Source: CADCWK01 sp964244115
GTDB taxonomy: Bacteria; Chloroflexota; Chloroflexia; Thermomicrobiales; UBA6265
Assembly: GCA_964244115.1 (NCBI GenBank)
Contig: CAXTHM010000008.1
Span: 12,039-76,038, forward strand
Direction: 5' to 3'
DNA length: 64,000 bases
Below, piece after piece: positions 42,476-51,330 of the stretch (positions within the stretch are counted from its first letter, which is position 1; each line of letters begins with the position of its first letter). Both the position numbers and the translations under genes were made by a program. The notes beneath the pieces are model-generated. The model was not told where the DNA came from. It saw only the letters and a program-made list of their open reading frames with translations, and searched no databases.

Positions 42476-42862
42476 ATGTCAACCGTAATTCCGATGTCCC
42501 CTCAGCAGATCGTTGACGCAGCGACGCGGACCGAATGGAACGTCATCGTTCAACGGGTGTATGACCTGCTGGGTCGCAAACTCACCGCCTATATCGCTGG
42601 TATGCGGGACACCAAGGCCGTCGTGCGCTGGATCGACGGGACGACGACTCAGGCCCGGTCGATCGAGGTGGAGCAGCGCGTCAGGGAGGCCTATGTGATT
42701 GCGGAGTTGCTTACACAGGCTGGAGACGGCCCGTCTACCATCCGGACGTGGTTCATCGGGATGAACCCGGAACTCGACGATGAGGCGCCGGTCGAGGCGC
42801 TCCGGGCCGGCCGCCTGCGTGAGGTTCATAATGCGGCCCTCGCCTTCGCGGGCGGCGCCTGA
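42476..42862 (+). CDS. Xre/MbcA-ParS-type antitoxin, divergent from the RES toxin
   Basis: A 128-residue protein. An N-terminal helix-turn-helix (VYDLLGRKLTAYIAGMRDTK, AVVRWIDGTTTQARSIEVEQ) is followed by the toxin-binding domain (REAYVIAELLTQAGDGPSTI, RTWFIGMNPELDDEAPVEAL). The phrase WF-x-G-x-NP-x-L-x-D is characteristic of antitoxins that pair with RES toxins. It should neutralise the RES protein at 41482-42357 and repress both divergent promoters. AGAGGGA precedes the ATG. Confidence 0.85.
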   Translation: MSTVIPMSPQQIVDAATRTEWNVIVQRVYDLLGRKLTAYIAGMRDTKAVVRWIDGTTTQARSIEVEQRVREAYVIAELLTQAGDGPSTIRTWFIGMNPELDDEAPVEALRAGRLREVHNAALAFAGGA

Positions 42863-42960
42863 CTGAGGCCGGCTCAAGTCATTCGGATACGACAATGGGC
42901 AATGACAGACTGGCGAGTACCGGGGTTGTCAAACCTCATGGCCGACCTCGATGCGTGGCG

Positions 42961-43080
42961 TTGCTCACCTCTCCGGGTATCTGCGGAGCCGCAGCGCAGC
43001 GAGAGCCGCAGCGCAGCGAGAGCCGCATGGGGCGGGTGAGCGAGCCGGTTCAACCCGGCTGGGTGAGAGGTCTGCTCGCG
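42961..43080 (+). repeat. repeat family A, copy 4
   Basis: Contains the core unit AGCCGCAGCGCAGCGAG duplicated in tandem, then AGCCGCATGGGGCGGGTGAG and CGGCTGGGTGAGAGGTCTGC. The early CACCTCTCC and late GAGAGGT can pair. It follows the antitoxin gene; a further small hairpin (ATCGCCCGGCGGGGCGAT) lies at about 43124-43141. Confidence 0.75.
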
Positions 43081-43245
43081 ACCAATCTGTTTCACCCCGA
43101 ACGTTCTTGTCGCCGATACCGCTATCGCCCGGCGGGGCGATGGCCGCTGCGGCGGCCTGGCTCGCAAGCTTCGCCCCTACGACATAGTCTCGGTGTGCTT
43201 CCCGCTCCCGGGCACTTGGACAACTCCAACGAATACCGATCGAAC

Positions 43246-43291
43246 ACGACGACGCCCCGGACAGCCAATCGGCCATCCGGGGCGTCGTCGT
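43246..43291 (-). terminator. 16-bp perfect hairpin after the MMPL gene
   Basis: Bases 43246-43261 pair perfectly with 43276-43291, with a 14-base loop. It lies 23 bases beyond the stop of the minus-strand transporter gene. Confidence 0.75.
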
Positions 43292-43313
43292 ATCTGATCA
43301 GGGGAGGGCAGCG

Positions 43314-45572
43314 TCAGTCGGTGCCGGCGCCGACCGGGAGCGGGGTCTCGTGGCCCAGGCCGACGCGGTCGACCAGCCGGCGGACCGGGGTCGGCGCCCA
43401 CCAGGCCCAGCGGCCGAGCAGCCGCATCGTCGCCGGGACGAGCAGCCCGCGGACGATCGTCGCGTCGATCACCACCGCCAGGGCCAGGCCGAAGCCCATG
43501 CTCTTCAGGATCACGATGTCGGCCAGCATGAACCCGCCGAAGACGACCACCATGATGGCGGCGGCCCCCGCGATCACCCGGCCGCTCCGGGCCAGCCCGA
43601 TCGCGACCGAGGCCCGGGCGTCGCCCGTCCGCCGGTACTCCTCCTGGATCCGCGAGAGCATCAGCACCTCGTAGTCCATGCTCAGGCCGAACAGGATGCA
43701 GAAGATCAGGATCGGCGTCGTCGAGATGATCTCGCCGGAGGCCGCGAAGCCGAACAGCTCTTCGAGGTGGCCGTACTGGAAGATGAAGACGACCGCCCCC
43801 AGCGCCGCCGAGATCGAGAGCAGCGTCGAGGCGATCGCCTTGAGCGGCAGCAGGACCGAGCCGAACGTCAGCAGCAGGATCAGGTACGACCCGACCAGGA
43901 CGAAGATCGCCGCCGGGATCAGCCCGGAACTGATGCCGTCGACCGTGTCGACCGAGGCCGCCGCCGCGCCGCCGACCGTGACCGCCAGGCCATCGGCTGA
44001 CTCGGCCCGGATGTCGCGGACGACCTGCTCCAGGCTGGCGCCGGAGACGCTCGTCGTAACGTCGATCAGGACCTGGTCGTCGCGGACCGTCGTGTCGACC
44101 GAGCTCCGGATCGCCGCCGGCAGGCTGGCGGTGTCGCCGTCCCAGCGGGCCCAGTCGAAGCCATTGGCCGTCGCCAGGTCACCGGAGACGTAGCTCTCGA
44201 CCCCGCCGACGTTCGGGATCGCGGCCAGCCGGGTCGTCAGCTCCCGGAGCTGGGCGACCGTGGCGGGGGAGGTCACGGCGCCGTCGGCGACGGTGACCAG
44301 GACCGGGATCGGGTCGGCGTCGCTGGCGACGAAGTCGGACGCGAGCCGCTCGGAGACCACCCGCGCCTCGGAGCCGACCGGGAGGACATCGGGGCCGCCG
44401 GGCGTCAGGTCCAGTCGCAGCAGCGGCGTGGCGATCGCGACGAGCACGATCAGGATGACCACGGCGACCTGGATCGGGTAGCGCATGACGCGGGTCGCGA
44501 TCCCGTACCAGAAGGCGCTCTGCTCGCCGGCGGCCTGACCGCGGCGCCGGCCGATCCTGAGGCCGTTGATGCGCTGGCCGAGCATCGTCAGGATGGCGGG
44601 CAGGAGGGTGAGCCCGAACAGCAGCGCCATCGCCGTCGCCGCGATCCCGGCCTGACCCATCGACTGGAGCGCCGGCAGCGGGAAGAACTGGGTGGCGGAC
44701 AGCCCGACGATGACCGTGATGCCGGAGACCAGGATCGCCTTGCCGACGGTCGCCATCGTGACGGTGATCGCCTCGCCGACGGGCCGCTTCGCGATCTCCT
44801 CCCGGAAGCGCGTCACCATGAACAGCGAGTAGTCGATCCCGAGGCCGAGGCCGAGCATCGTGATGATGTTGACGGCGAAGATCGACTGGAAGACATCGGT
44901 CGAGAGGACGAAGATCAGCGCGATCGAGGCGAGGATCGCCAGGGCGCCGATCAGGAGTGGGATGCCGGCCGCGATCAGGCTGCCGAAGACGACGACCTGG
45001 ATCAGCAGCGTCAGCGGGACCGAGAACGTCTCCGCCCGGACCAGCCCGTCCTCGACCTCGGTGCCGATCGCGGTGCCGATCGCCGGCCCGCCACCCGTCG
45101 AGACCGTCAGGCCGTTGGCCGCGGCGGCGGTGCTGACGTCGTCGTGGAGCGCCGTGAAGTCGGCGTCGGCGACCTCGGCGCCCGGCGCGAGCAGGGCGAT
45201 CGCGTAGGTCGCGGTGCCGTCCTCGGAGATCATCCGGGGGTTGCCGGTCGACCAGGTCGTCAGGACGGCGCTGAAGCGGCTGTCGCCCTGGAGCGGTGCG
45301 AGGGCCGCCTCGACCTCCGGCTGGACGGCCGGGTCGGTGACGGGCTGGCCGGCGTCGAACAGGAAGACGATCGCCTCGTTGCTCTGGCCGAATTCGGCGG
45401 CGAGGGCCTCGTCGACCCGGGTGGACTCGGCGTCACCGGCGACGAAGCCTTCGGAGGAGAGGTTCGGCGCGACGGTCGCCAGGGCGGCGATGGCGGCGGC
45501 GAACGCGAGGATGGCGACGACGGTGACGAGGCGGGCGTTGGCCGCGATCAGGCGGCCCCAGGCGGTGAACAT
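43314..45572 (-). CDS. MMPL/RND-family membrane transporter controlled by adjacent TetR
   Basis: A 752-residue MmpL-type transporter. N-terminal helix (LVTVVAILAFAAAIAALATV), first external domain (about 35-180), a helix block with LGLGIDYSLFMVTRFREEIA, a second external domain, and a second block with LFGLSMDYEVLMLSRIQEEY. These Asp-Tyr motifs match those of the paralog at 15929-18178 almost exactly. It lies 124 bases downstream of a TetR gene on the same strand, so the regulator and transporter probably form one unit induced by a small ligand. GGGAG precedes ATG 45572. Confidence 0.93.
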   Translation of the reverse strand: MFTAWGRLIAANARLVTVVAILAFAAAIAALATVAPNLSSEGFVAGDAESTRVDEALAAEFGQSNEAIVFLFDAGQPVTDPAVQPEVEAALAPLQGDSRFSAVLTTWSTGNPRMISEDGTATYAIALLAPGAEVADADFTALHDDVSTAAAANGLTVSTGGGPAIGTAIGTEVEDGLVRAETFSVPLTLLIQVVVFGSLIAAGIPLLIGALAILASIALIFVLSTDVFQSIFAVNIITMLGLGLGIDYSLFMVTRFREEIAKRPVGEAITVTMATVGKAILVSGITVIVGLSATQFFPLPALQSMGQAGIAATAMALLFGLTLLPAILTMLGQRINGLRIGRRRGQAAGEQSAFWYGIATRVMRYPIQVAVVILIVLVAIATPLLRLDLTPGGPDVLPVGSEARVVSERLASDFVASDADPIPVLVTVADGAVTSPATVAQLRELTTRLAAIPNVGGVESYVSGDLATANGFDWARWDGDTASLPAAIRSSVDTTVRDDQVLIDVTTSVSGASLEQVVRDIRAESADGLAVTVGGAAAASVDTVDGISSGLIPAAIFVLVGSYLILLLTFGSVLLPLKAIASTLLSISAALGAVVFIFQYGHLEELFGFAASGEIISTTPILIFCILFGLSMDYEVLMLSRIQEEYRRTGDARASVAIGLARSGRVIAGAAAIMVVVFGGFMLADIVILKSMGFGLALAVVIDATIVRGLLVPATMRLLGRWAWWAPTPVRRLVDRVGLGHETPLPVGAGTD

Positions 45573-45696
45573 GGCAAGGCGCTCCCAGGCCGGGTCTCGC
45601 GAGTGGAGACCCGGGCGTCGATATCGGTCGATTCGGGTATCGGTGGCCTATCGGGGAAGGCCGGTCGACCGGGCGATCTGCCGGTCCGGCCCGCGG

Positions 45697-46452
45697 TCAG
45701 TCGGTGAGCTCCGTGGTGGCGTCCGCCGGACTGACGCTGGTCGCCAGCAGGGAGCCGGTCGTCCTCCGATACGCGTCCGTCACCAGGCCGACGAGCATCA
45801 TCCGGATCACGGTCTCGAAGAGATCGTCGCGGTGCTGGCGGGCGAGTTCCGGGGAACCGATCTCCATACCCGGCGCTTCCGCCCCGGTGATATGGCCCTG
45901 GATCTCCAGCGAGACGAACCCGTGGACCGCTGACCAGGCGGCGTGCGCGATCAGGGAGACGGGGAGGTCGACCAGCGAGCCTTCCGCGACCCCCCGCTGC
46001 GCCAGCCGGACGAGGGTGCCGAAGCCGCCGGTTTCCTTGCCCATCTGCTCGACCGGCGGTGGGTCGGGGAGACAGGTCATCCCGCCGAAGACGAGGGTGT
46101 AGAGCTCGCGGTTGGCGAGGGCATGGGCCCGGTAGCCCCGCGCCAGAGACAGGAGGCCGTCGATGGCCGTCGTCCCCGGCGGCAGATCGGCGACGGCCCG
46201 CTCCATCTGCCCGCCGAGGCCGCTGGCGCCCTGGAAGTACAGCCCGACGAGGATGTCCTCCTTCGACCCGACGTAGTCGTAGATCGCGCCGGGCGAGTAT
46301 CCCAGCGCCTGGGCGACCGCCCGGATCGTGAGTGCGTCGATGCCGCTGTCGGTGACGATGGTCCGGGCGGTGTCCAGGATGGCCGTCTGCATCTGTTCCC
46401 GATTGGCGGCGCGACGGGCGGCCGCCCCGGCGGGGCGCTGCTCGCTGATCAT
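45697..46452 (-). CDS. TetR-family transcriptional regulator
   Basis: A 251-residue repressor. The DNA-binding domain reads AILDTARTIVTDSGIDALTI, RAVAQALGYSPGAIYDYVGS and KEDILVGLYFQG. The ligand domain contains SLIAHAAWSAVHGFVSLEIQ, a motif shared by the WHG-type C-terminal family. It probably represses itself and the MMPL transporter downstream. CAGGAG precedes ATG 46452. Two identical palindromes lie immediately upstream. Confidence 0.92.
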   Translation of the reverse strand: MISEQRPAGAAARRAANREQMQTAILDTARTIVTDSGIDALTIRAVAQALGYSPGAIYDYVGSKEDILVGLYFQGASGLGGQMERAVADLPPGTTAIDGLLSLARGYRAHALANRELYTLVFGGMTCLPDPPPVEQMGKETGGFGTLVRLAQRGVAEGSLVDLPVSLIAHAAWSAVHGFVSLEIQGHITGAEAPGMEIGSPELARQHRDDLFETVIRMMLVGLVTDAYRRTTGSLLATSVSPADATTELTD

Positions 46453-46464
46453 GTGTCGAACTCC

Positions 46465-46477
46465 TGAACGCTGTTCA
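46465..46477. promoter_or_regulatory. TetR operator, proximal site
   Basis: TGAACGCTGTTCA, arms TGAAC/GTTCA around a 3-base centre, 12 bases upstream of the tetR-like start and overlapping its ribosome site region. Confidence 0.75.
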
Positions 46478-46529
46478 CTCGGACCTGATCGCAGTCTACT
46501 CGCGATTCACCATGTGTCAAGCGATTGTC

Positions 46530-46542
46530 TGAACGCTGTTCA
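46530..46542. promoter_or_regulatory. TetR operator, distal site
   Basis: A second exact TGAACGCTGTTCA, extended by one more base pair on each side. Its centre is 65 bases from the first site. The duplication supports a real operator. Confidence 0.75.
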
Positions 46543-46753
46543 GCAAAGCGATGTGTGTTCAAGGATCGTGACGAACCGGCGGTCTGGGTGGGTCATCACG
46601 CCGTGATGCCAGGACAGCCGGGTCCGTCCCTGCGTCCCGCCCGAAGCGAGGAGTGCGACACTGCCACCGTCGAGTGACCCCGGATCGCTCCATGACGGGA
46701 TGGGTCAACCGACGCGGACCTGGCACTGACCGCCATCATCGGGAGATCGTCTC

Positions 46754-47623
46754 ATGAGCAATGAACCGCACCATGACCCTATGCCGGCCCGGCAGGCCGA
46801 CGATGGGTACGCGTCGGACATGTCGTCCTACCGTGTCCGGCCCGGCGGTCGGGTCGACCTGTCGAGCATCGACGCCGGCGACTCGGGATCATTCCATTCC
46901 GCCCACGACGTCAAGGCGGAGCTGAAGCGGCAGCGCAAGCGGATCGCGGCCTTGCAGGAGCGCCTCTACGCCGAGCACCGCCGGAGCCTGCTCGTCGTCC
47001 TCCAGGCGCTGGACACCGGCGGCAAGGACGGTGCCGTCCGCGGTGTCTTCCGGGGGGTCAACCCGCAGGGGTGCCAGGTGACGTCGTTCAAGGCGCCGAC
47101 CCCGGAGGAGCTCGACCACGACGTCCTCTGGCGCTACCACACCAAGGCGCCGGGCCGCGGCATGATCGGCATCTTCAACCGGTCGCACTACGAGGAGGTG
47201 CTGATCGTCCGGGTCAAGGGGCTCGCCCCAGACAGCGACTGGGACCGCCGCTACGCCGCGATCAACGCCTTCGAGCGGAACCTGGCCGACAACGGCACGA
47301 CGATCCTGAAGTTCTACCTGCACATCTCCAAGGGCGAGCAGAAGCGCCGCCTCCAGAGCCGGCTCGACGACCCGGAGAAGCACTGGAAGTTCGACCCGGC
47401 CGACCTCGTCGAGCGGGGCCGCTGGGACGACTACATGGCGGCCTTCGAGGACGCCCTCTCCGCCTGCTCGACCGAGGCCGCCCCGTGGTACGTCGTCCCG
47501 GCCAACCACAAGTGGTACCGCAACCTCGTCCTCGCCCGGACGATCGCCGACACCCTCGAAGGGATGGGACCACGGTTCCCGCCGCCCGCCGAGGGGCTGG
47601 ATCAGATCGTCATCCCGGACTGA
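46754..47623 (+). CDS. polyphosphate kinase 2 family protein
   Basis: A 289-residue PPK2 enzyme, which transfers phosphate between polyphosphate and nucleotides. The Walker A-type loop is VVLQALDTGGKDGAVRGVFR, followed by the GVNPQGCQVTSFKAPTPEEL block and RYHTKAPGRGMIGIFNRSHY (Walker B region). The lid has RLQSRLDDPEKHWKFDPADL and ERGRWDDYMAAFEDAL, and the C-terminal WYVVPANHKWYRNLVLARTI is diagnostic. Single-domain length suits class I/III enzymes. It stands alone. Confidence 0.94.
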   Translation: MSNEPHHDPMPARQADDGYASDMSSYRVRPGGRVDLSSIDAGDSGSFHSAHDVKAELKRQRKRIAALQERLYAEHRRSLLVVLQALDTGGKDGAVRGVFRGVNPQGCQVTSFKAPTPEELDHDVLWRYHTKAPGRGMIGIFNRSHYEEVLIVRVKGLAPDSDWDRRYAAINAFERNLADNGTTILKFYLHISKGEQKRRLQSRLDDPEKHWKFDPADLVERGRWDDYMAAFEDALSACSTEAAPWYVVPANHKWYRNLVLARTIADTLEGMGPRFPPPAEGLDQIVIPD

Positions 47624-47742
47624 GCGGAGCCGGTCGGTGTCCTCTGTACGTCATCGCGCGTATTCGCGATCTCCACGCGAACGGTGTCCGCAGCCGTTTG
47701 TGTCCCGGCGCTCCGGGCAGTCGCGGATATGCCTCACATCGC

Positions 47743-49988
47743 TCAATTGACGGCGCCACTTCCCACGCAGGCGTTGGCCGCAGCCTGTCGTGTCCGCTCA
47801 CCCCCACTCTCGCCAGATCTTGCGGGGAACGTCCGCCCCGTGTCCGGATCACGCAGGCTGACCATCATCGAATAGAAGTCGGTCGTCGTGCCGCGCGGCA
47901 GTGTGAGGTCCAGACTGGCGACGCTCAGGAGACCCGTTCCGGCTGCCGGCTCGAGCGTTGTCGTGGTGTTGATCGTCTCGAGTCCGGCGAACCGTGGGAC
48001 CAGTTCGACCTGCACGTCGAGCGGATGGTCGCTCGTCGCGCCGGCCTGGAAGAACAGGTCGAGGTCCCGTCGATTCGGGTCGTCGGGGTTCAGCTTCGTG
48101 CTCTGATCGTTATAGGTGAGCAGCGTGAACTGGTCGCCGAACTGCCACGTACAGGGTAGGGTCGCAACCATGTCAGGCGGAGGTGGGATCGCGGCGAGGG
48201 CATAGACTCGCGCATAAGGCACCCCATGGATGAAGATGGTATCGAGGGCCGGGTACGGTGCCACCTGATGGAGGACGATCGGATCGAAGTCGCGTTGCCA
48301 CTGGAGGGTGTAGGAGACGTAATAGTCCGTCGTGCCCCAGGCGACCAGTCCCCGGACGCCCTGCGGAAACCCGCCGTCACCACCGAGTGAGACCGACGGC
48401 GGGAGATAGTAGAGCAGCGTGACCTGATTGGCCGACGTGCGCACTGTCGACGTGGCACCGCCCGGTTGATCCAGGATGACATCGCCGGCCTGGTCGAGCC
48501 CTTCTCCCCAGCCGAGCATCATCGTCTGCTGCGCGGCCGTCGATCCGCCCATCAGCGGGTTGTAGTAATCGAACCCGTAGGGGCGATCGGACCAGGCCGC
48601 ACCGATCTGCCCCACGCCGACGACGAGCACGAGCAGCACGGCCAGGGACCGGCCGACGCTGACGTCCACGAAGCGGAGCTGGCGCATGTGCGGGCGCATA
48701 CCCAGCCGATGACTCCAGAGGATGCGAGCCAGCCCGACCCACCCGACAGCCGCCAGGAGATCGGCGATCGGGAAGACCGGCAGGACATACCGGTCGAACT
48801 TCTTCGCTCCGGCGTCCATCAGAGCGCCGTAGAGCACGGCAAACACCGTCACGGTCAGGAGTGGCGCCCAGAGGTGCCTCGGCAGCATCGTGCGAGACCG
48901 GCAAGGAGCACGACGATGCCCCCGAGGACGAACGGGGTCATCCGCCAGAGCAGGACGTCGGGGTAGAAGCTCCAGCCCAGGTTTCCCTGGACCACATCCC
49001 CGTCATAGAAGAGCGGCAACTCGTGCCCGGTCTCGGCCGCGTAGATCGAGTAATCGAGCATGCGCTGGATCACCGAGATCGGGTTCGCAAGCAAGGCCGG
49101 CCAGAGGAGAAGCGTCGAGAAGAACGCCGTGAGGAGGTAGGTCAGCAGACTCGTCCGCATGAGCACCAACCGTGATCGCCTCTCGCCCCGGCGCCTCACG
49201 AGTGCCACGATCACGGGAAGGACGATCACGGCGACCGCGACGACGATCAGCATGCCGGCGGTGAAGCGCGATAGCCAGGCGATGGCGGACAGGATGCCGG
49301 CCAGTGCCCAGAGCGATTGGCGATCGCGCTCGCGGGCGGCGTAGGCGACGGTCAGGATCGCGGCGAACGACGCGATGGTGACCAACCCGTCGATATGCAG
49401 GAAGCGATCGTTGCCGAGGATGAAGGGGTCGAACGCCACCAGCAGCAGGGTCGCGGCGGCCAGGAGACGGCCGACGAGTCGATACAGGAGCCAGGCAGCG
49501 ATCAGGAACAGCGCCAGCTCGAAGGCCAGCTTGACCTCCCGCGCGAGGACGAGCAACTGGAGTGGGTCCTGACCCAGACTCCGCAGTTCGGTATGGATCT
49601 CGTGGACGTTGCCGAGCTGTTCGGGATGCGACTGGGGGTAGTCGGGCAGCGCAATGACATAGGCGATGACACCGGCCCACATCGTCGTGACGCCCGGATG
49701 CGCCATCTGGAAGGTGTATTGGGGCTGGCCGTGTACCAGACCGGTGTAGAAATTGGCCGAGTTTCCCAGCCAGTCGGCCTCGTCAGTGTTCATCATCCGG
49801 TCGATGTTGTGGAGTCTCGGCATCAGATAGCCGCCAGCCAAGACGACGATGACGACGACCACTCTGATGACGGGGAGGGCGACCGCCTGGACACGGACCC
49901 GGAAGCGCTCTGATCCCACGACGCCCGCGCGGTGGGTCAGGGACGGGAGTGGTATGGCCGATGGGATGATCCTGGTGGGGCTGCTCAT
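47743..49988 (-). pseudogene. GT39-like membrane glycosyltransferase, frameshifted
   Basis: Two overlapping frames together make one protein of about 750 residues. The first (49988 to about 48870) has the N-terminal helix, the acidic catalytic motif NTDEADWLGNSANFYTGLVH, and about seven more helices ending MTPFVLGGIVVLLAGLA. The second (from 48888 to 47743) continues with more helices and KKFDRYVLPVFPIADLLAAV, a C-terminal feature of dolichyl-phosphate-mannose-type GT39 enzymes, then a soluble beta-rich tail. The frames shift near 48870, so the gene is either broken or the assembly has an error. ATG 49988 overlaps the stop of the gene upstream (ATGA). Confidence 0.75.
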
Positions 49989-50524
49989 CGAGCGGTTGCC
50001 TCGGCAAGGACCGCGTGGAGTCGGGTGGGCTGGAGGTCGCGACTGTTCGTGGCCACGAGCTGCCTCCACCAGAGCGCCCGAACGGCGTCCTCCCGGAGGG
50101 CGGCGAACGACTCGATCCGGTTGTCCCGACCAATGAAGAGCATCGCCGGAACGATGTCGACCCCGAAGCGTCCGGCAATATCCTCCTGCCCTTCCAGCAG
50201 GACATTCTGGAGTCCGCTGGCGCGAACAAGCTCTTCGACCTCAAGGGGCTCGCCCGTCACAATCGACACGATCGTCAGTCGATCGGCGTACTTTTGCTGC
50301 CACTGGGCCAGATCCGGAGCGAGGTTATGGCATCTCCCGCCTGAGGTATCGCCGAAGGTCAGCACGATCGGGAGTGCAAAGCTCACTGGCCGGACGCTCG
50401 GCCCAGGGATATGAAACGCACGCAGGGATTGTTGGAAGGCGACGTGGTCGATCAGTTTCGACACCCCGGCCACCGTCAACATCACTGCGAGAAAAAGCTC
50501 GATCACCACCGTTCCAATGACCAT
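49985..50524 (-). CDS. MauE-thioredoxin hybrid, shortened, lacking the first Cys
   Basis: A 179-residue protein. It opens like MauE/DoxX-type membrane proteins (IELFLAVMLTVAGVSKLIDH, QQSLRAFHIP) but after VRPVSFALPIV it runs straight into a thioredoxin-like domain (LTFGDTSGGRCHNLAPDLAQ, WQQKYADRLTIVSIVTGEPL, EDIAGRFGVDIVPAMLFIGR). The remaining MauE helices are missing, and the redox motif, usually CxxC, reads GGRC with only the second Cys. This looks like a fusion by deletion of a MauE gene and its thioredoxin neighbour. GAGGAG precedes ATG 50524. It lies between a Cys-rich exported protein gene and the GT39-like gene, all on the minus strand. Confidence 0.7.
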   Translation of the reverse strand: MVIGTVVIELFLAVMLTVAGVSKLIDHVAFQQSLRAFHIPGPSVRPVSFALPIVLTFGDTSGGRCHNLAPDLAQWQQKYADRLTIVSIVTGEPLEVEELVRASGLQNVLLEGQEDIAGRFGVDIVPAMLFIGRDNRIESFAALREDAVRALWWRQLVATNSRDLQPTRLHAVLAEATAR

Positions 50525-50607
50525 GACCCTTCTCCTCGTTGCATCACGGACCGTCGTTCGGCGGTGATCGAACGGTCGACGGGTACCGGAGGCACCACGC
50601 TTGGGTG

Positions 50608-51039
50608 CTAGCAGCAGCCACTGGGGTAGTTGACGCTGGAGACCGTCTGGTTCACCCAGCACCCGAGCGGACCATCGGTCTGGTTCCAGATGTTGGTCGA
50701 GGCACCGCAGACGTTGACGACGTACTCCTGAACGTCATAGCCGCGGGTGTCGATCGGTTCCTGACAGCTGTAGGTGTACTCGATACCGGCGGACGTGCTG
50801 GGCAGCGAGCGGCAGTTGGCCTGACCCTTGGCGTACCGTCGTTGGTAGCCGGCCATGAAGGCATCGGTATCGGGCGGTGTGCTCGCCGATGCCTTGGTGA
50901 CGCCTCCAAGCAGGGCGGCACCTCCGACGACGCCGGCCGTCACGTTGGCCGCCCGCAGCGTAAGGGTACGGCGGCTCTGTGGCGCTGCCACCTTTGCCGA
51001 TGAGAAAGAGCGAGCCGCCTTGTCGAGCAGATCGTCCAT
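50608..51039 (-). CDS. small Cys-rich exported protein
   Basis: A 143-residue protein. An N-terminal leader (MDDLLDKAARSFSSAKVA) is followed by a Tat-like or Sec-like signal (RRTLTLRAANVTAGVVGGAA). The mature part is about 90 residues with six Cys (NCRS, YSCQ, NVCG, LGCW and a terminal GCC). The Cys are spaced for three disulfides. A start at 51039 is supported by GGGAGG five bases upstream. Such proteins often sit next to MauE/thioredoxin genes that help fold disulfides, and a MauE-thioredoxin hybrid gene lies just downstream. No family name is claimed. Confidence 0.75.
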   Translation of the reverse strand: MDDLLDKAARSFSSAKVAAPQSRRTLTLRAANVTAGVVGGAALLGGVTKASASTPPDTDAFMAGYQRRYAKGQANCRSLPSTSAGIEYTYSCQEPIDTRGYDVQEYVVNVCGASTNIWNQTDGPLGCWVNQTVSSVNYPSGCC

Positions 51040-51330
51040 GGTGACCTCCCGGTCAGTGTGGTCGGCTTCTGTGCCGGCCCTACCACTGATACGACCTGAA
51101 GACCTCGATTTCCGACATCGCGAACATGTTCCCGACAATTCCTTCGGAATACTTGATGATAGTGAAATCCGCGGTGTGTAACGCCAAGCCAACGACAGCA
51201 CGCCAGTGTGTTAGATTCGATAGAACGATCGATCGAGTGCCCACTCATCGACGTCAGGTCGACCATCGCTGACACTGTCCGTTGGCTCAAGCCCCTGCAA
51301 TGAAGCCATCGCGTGCTTCCCGGGAGCGTC

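Noticed and set aside
42961..43080. Family A repeat considered as a CRISPR repeat
   Set aside because: There are only two tandem units of 17 bp without spacers, and the other copies are dispersed over the window.
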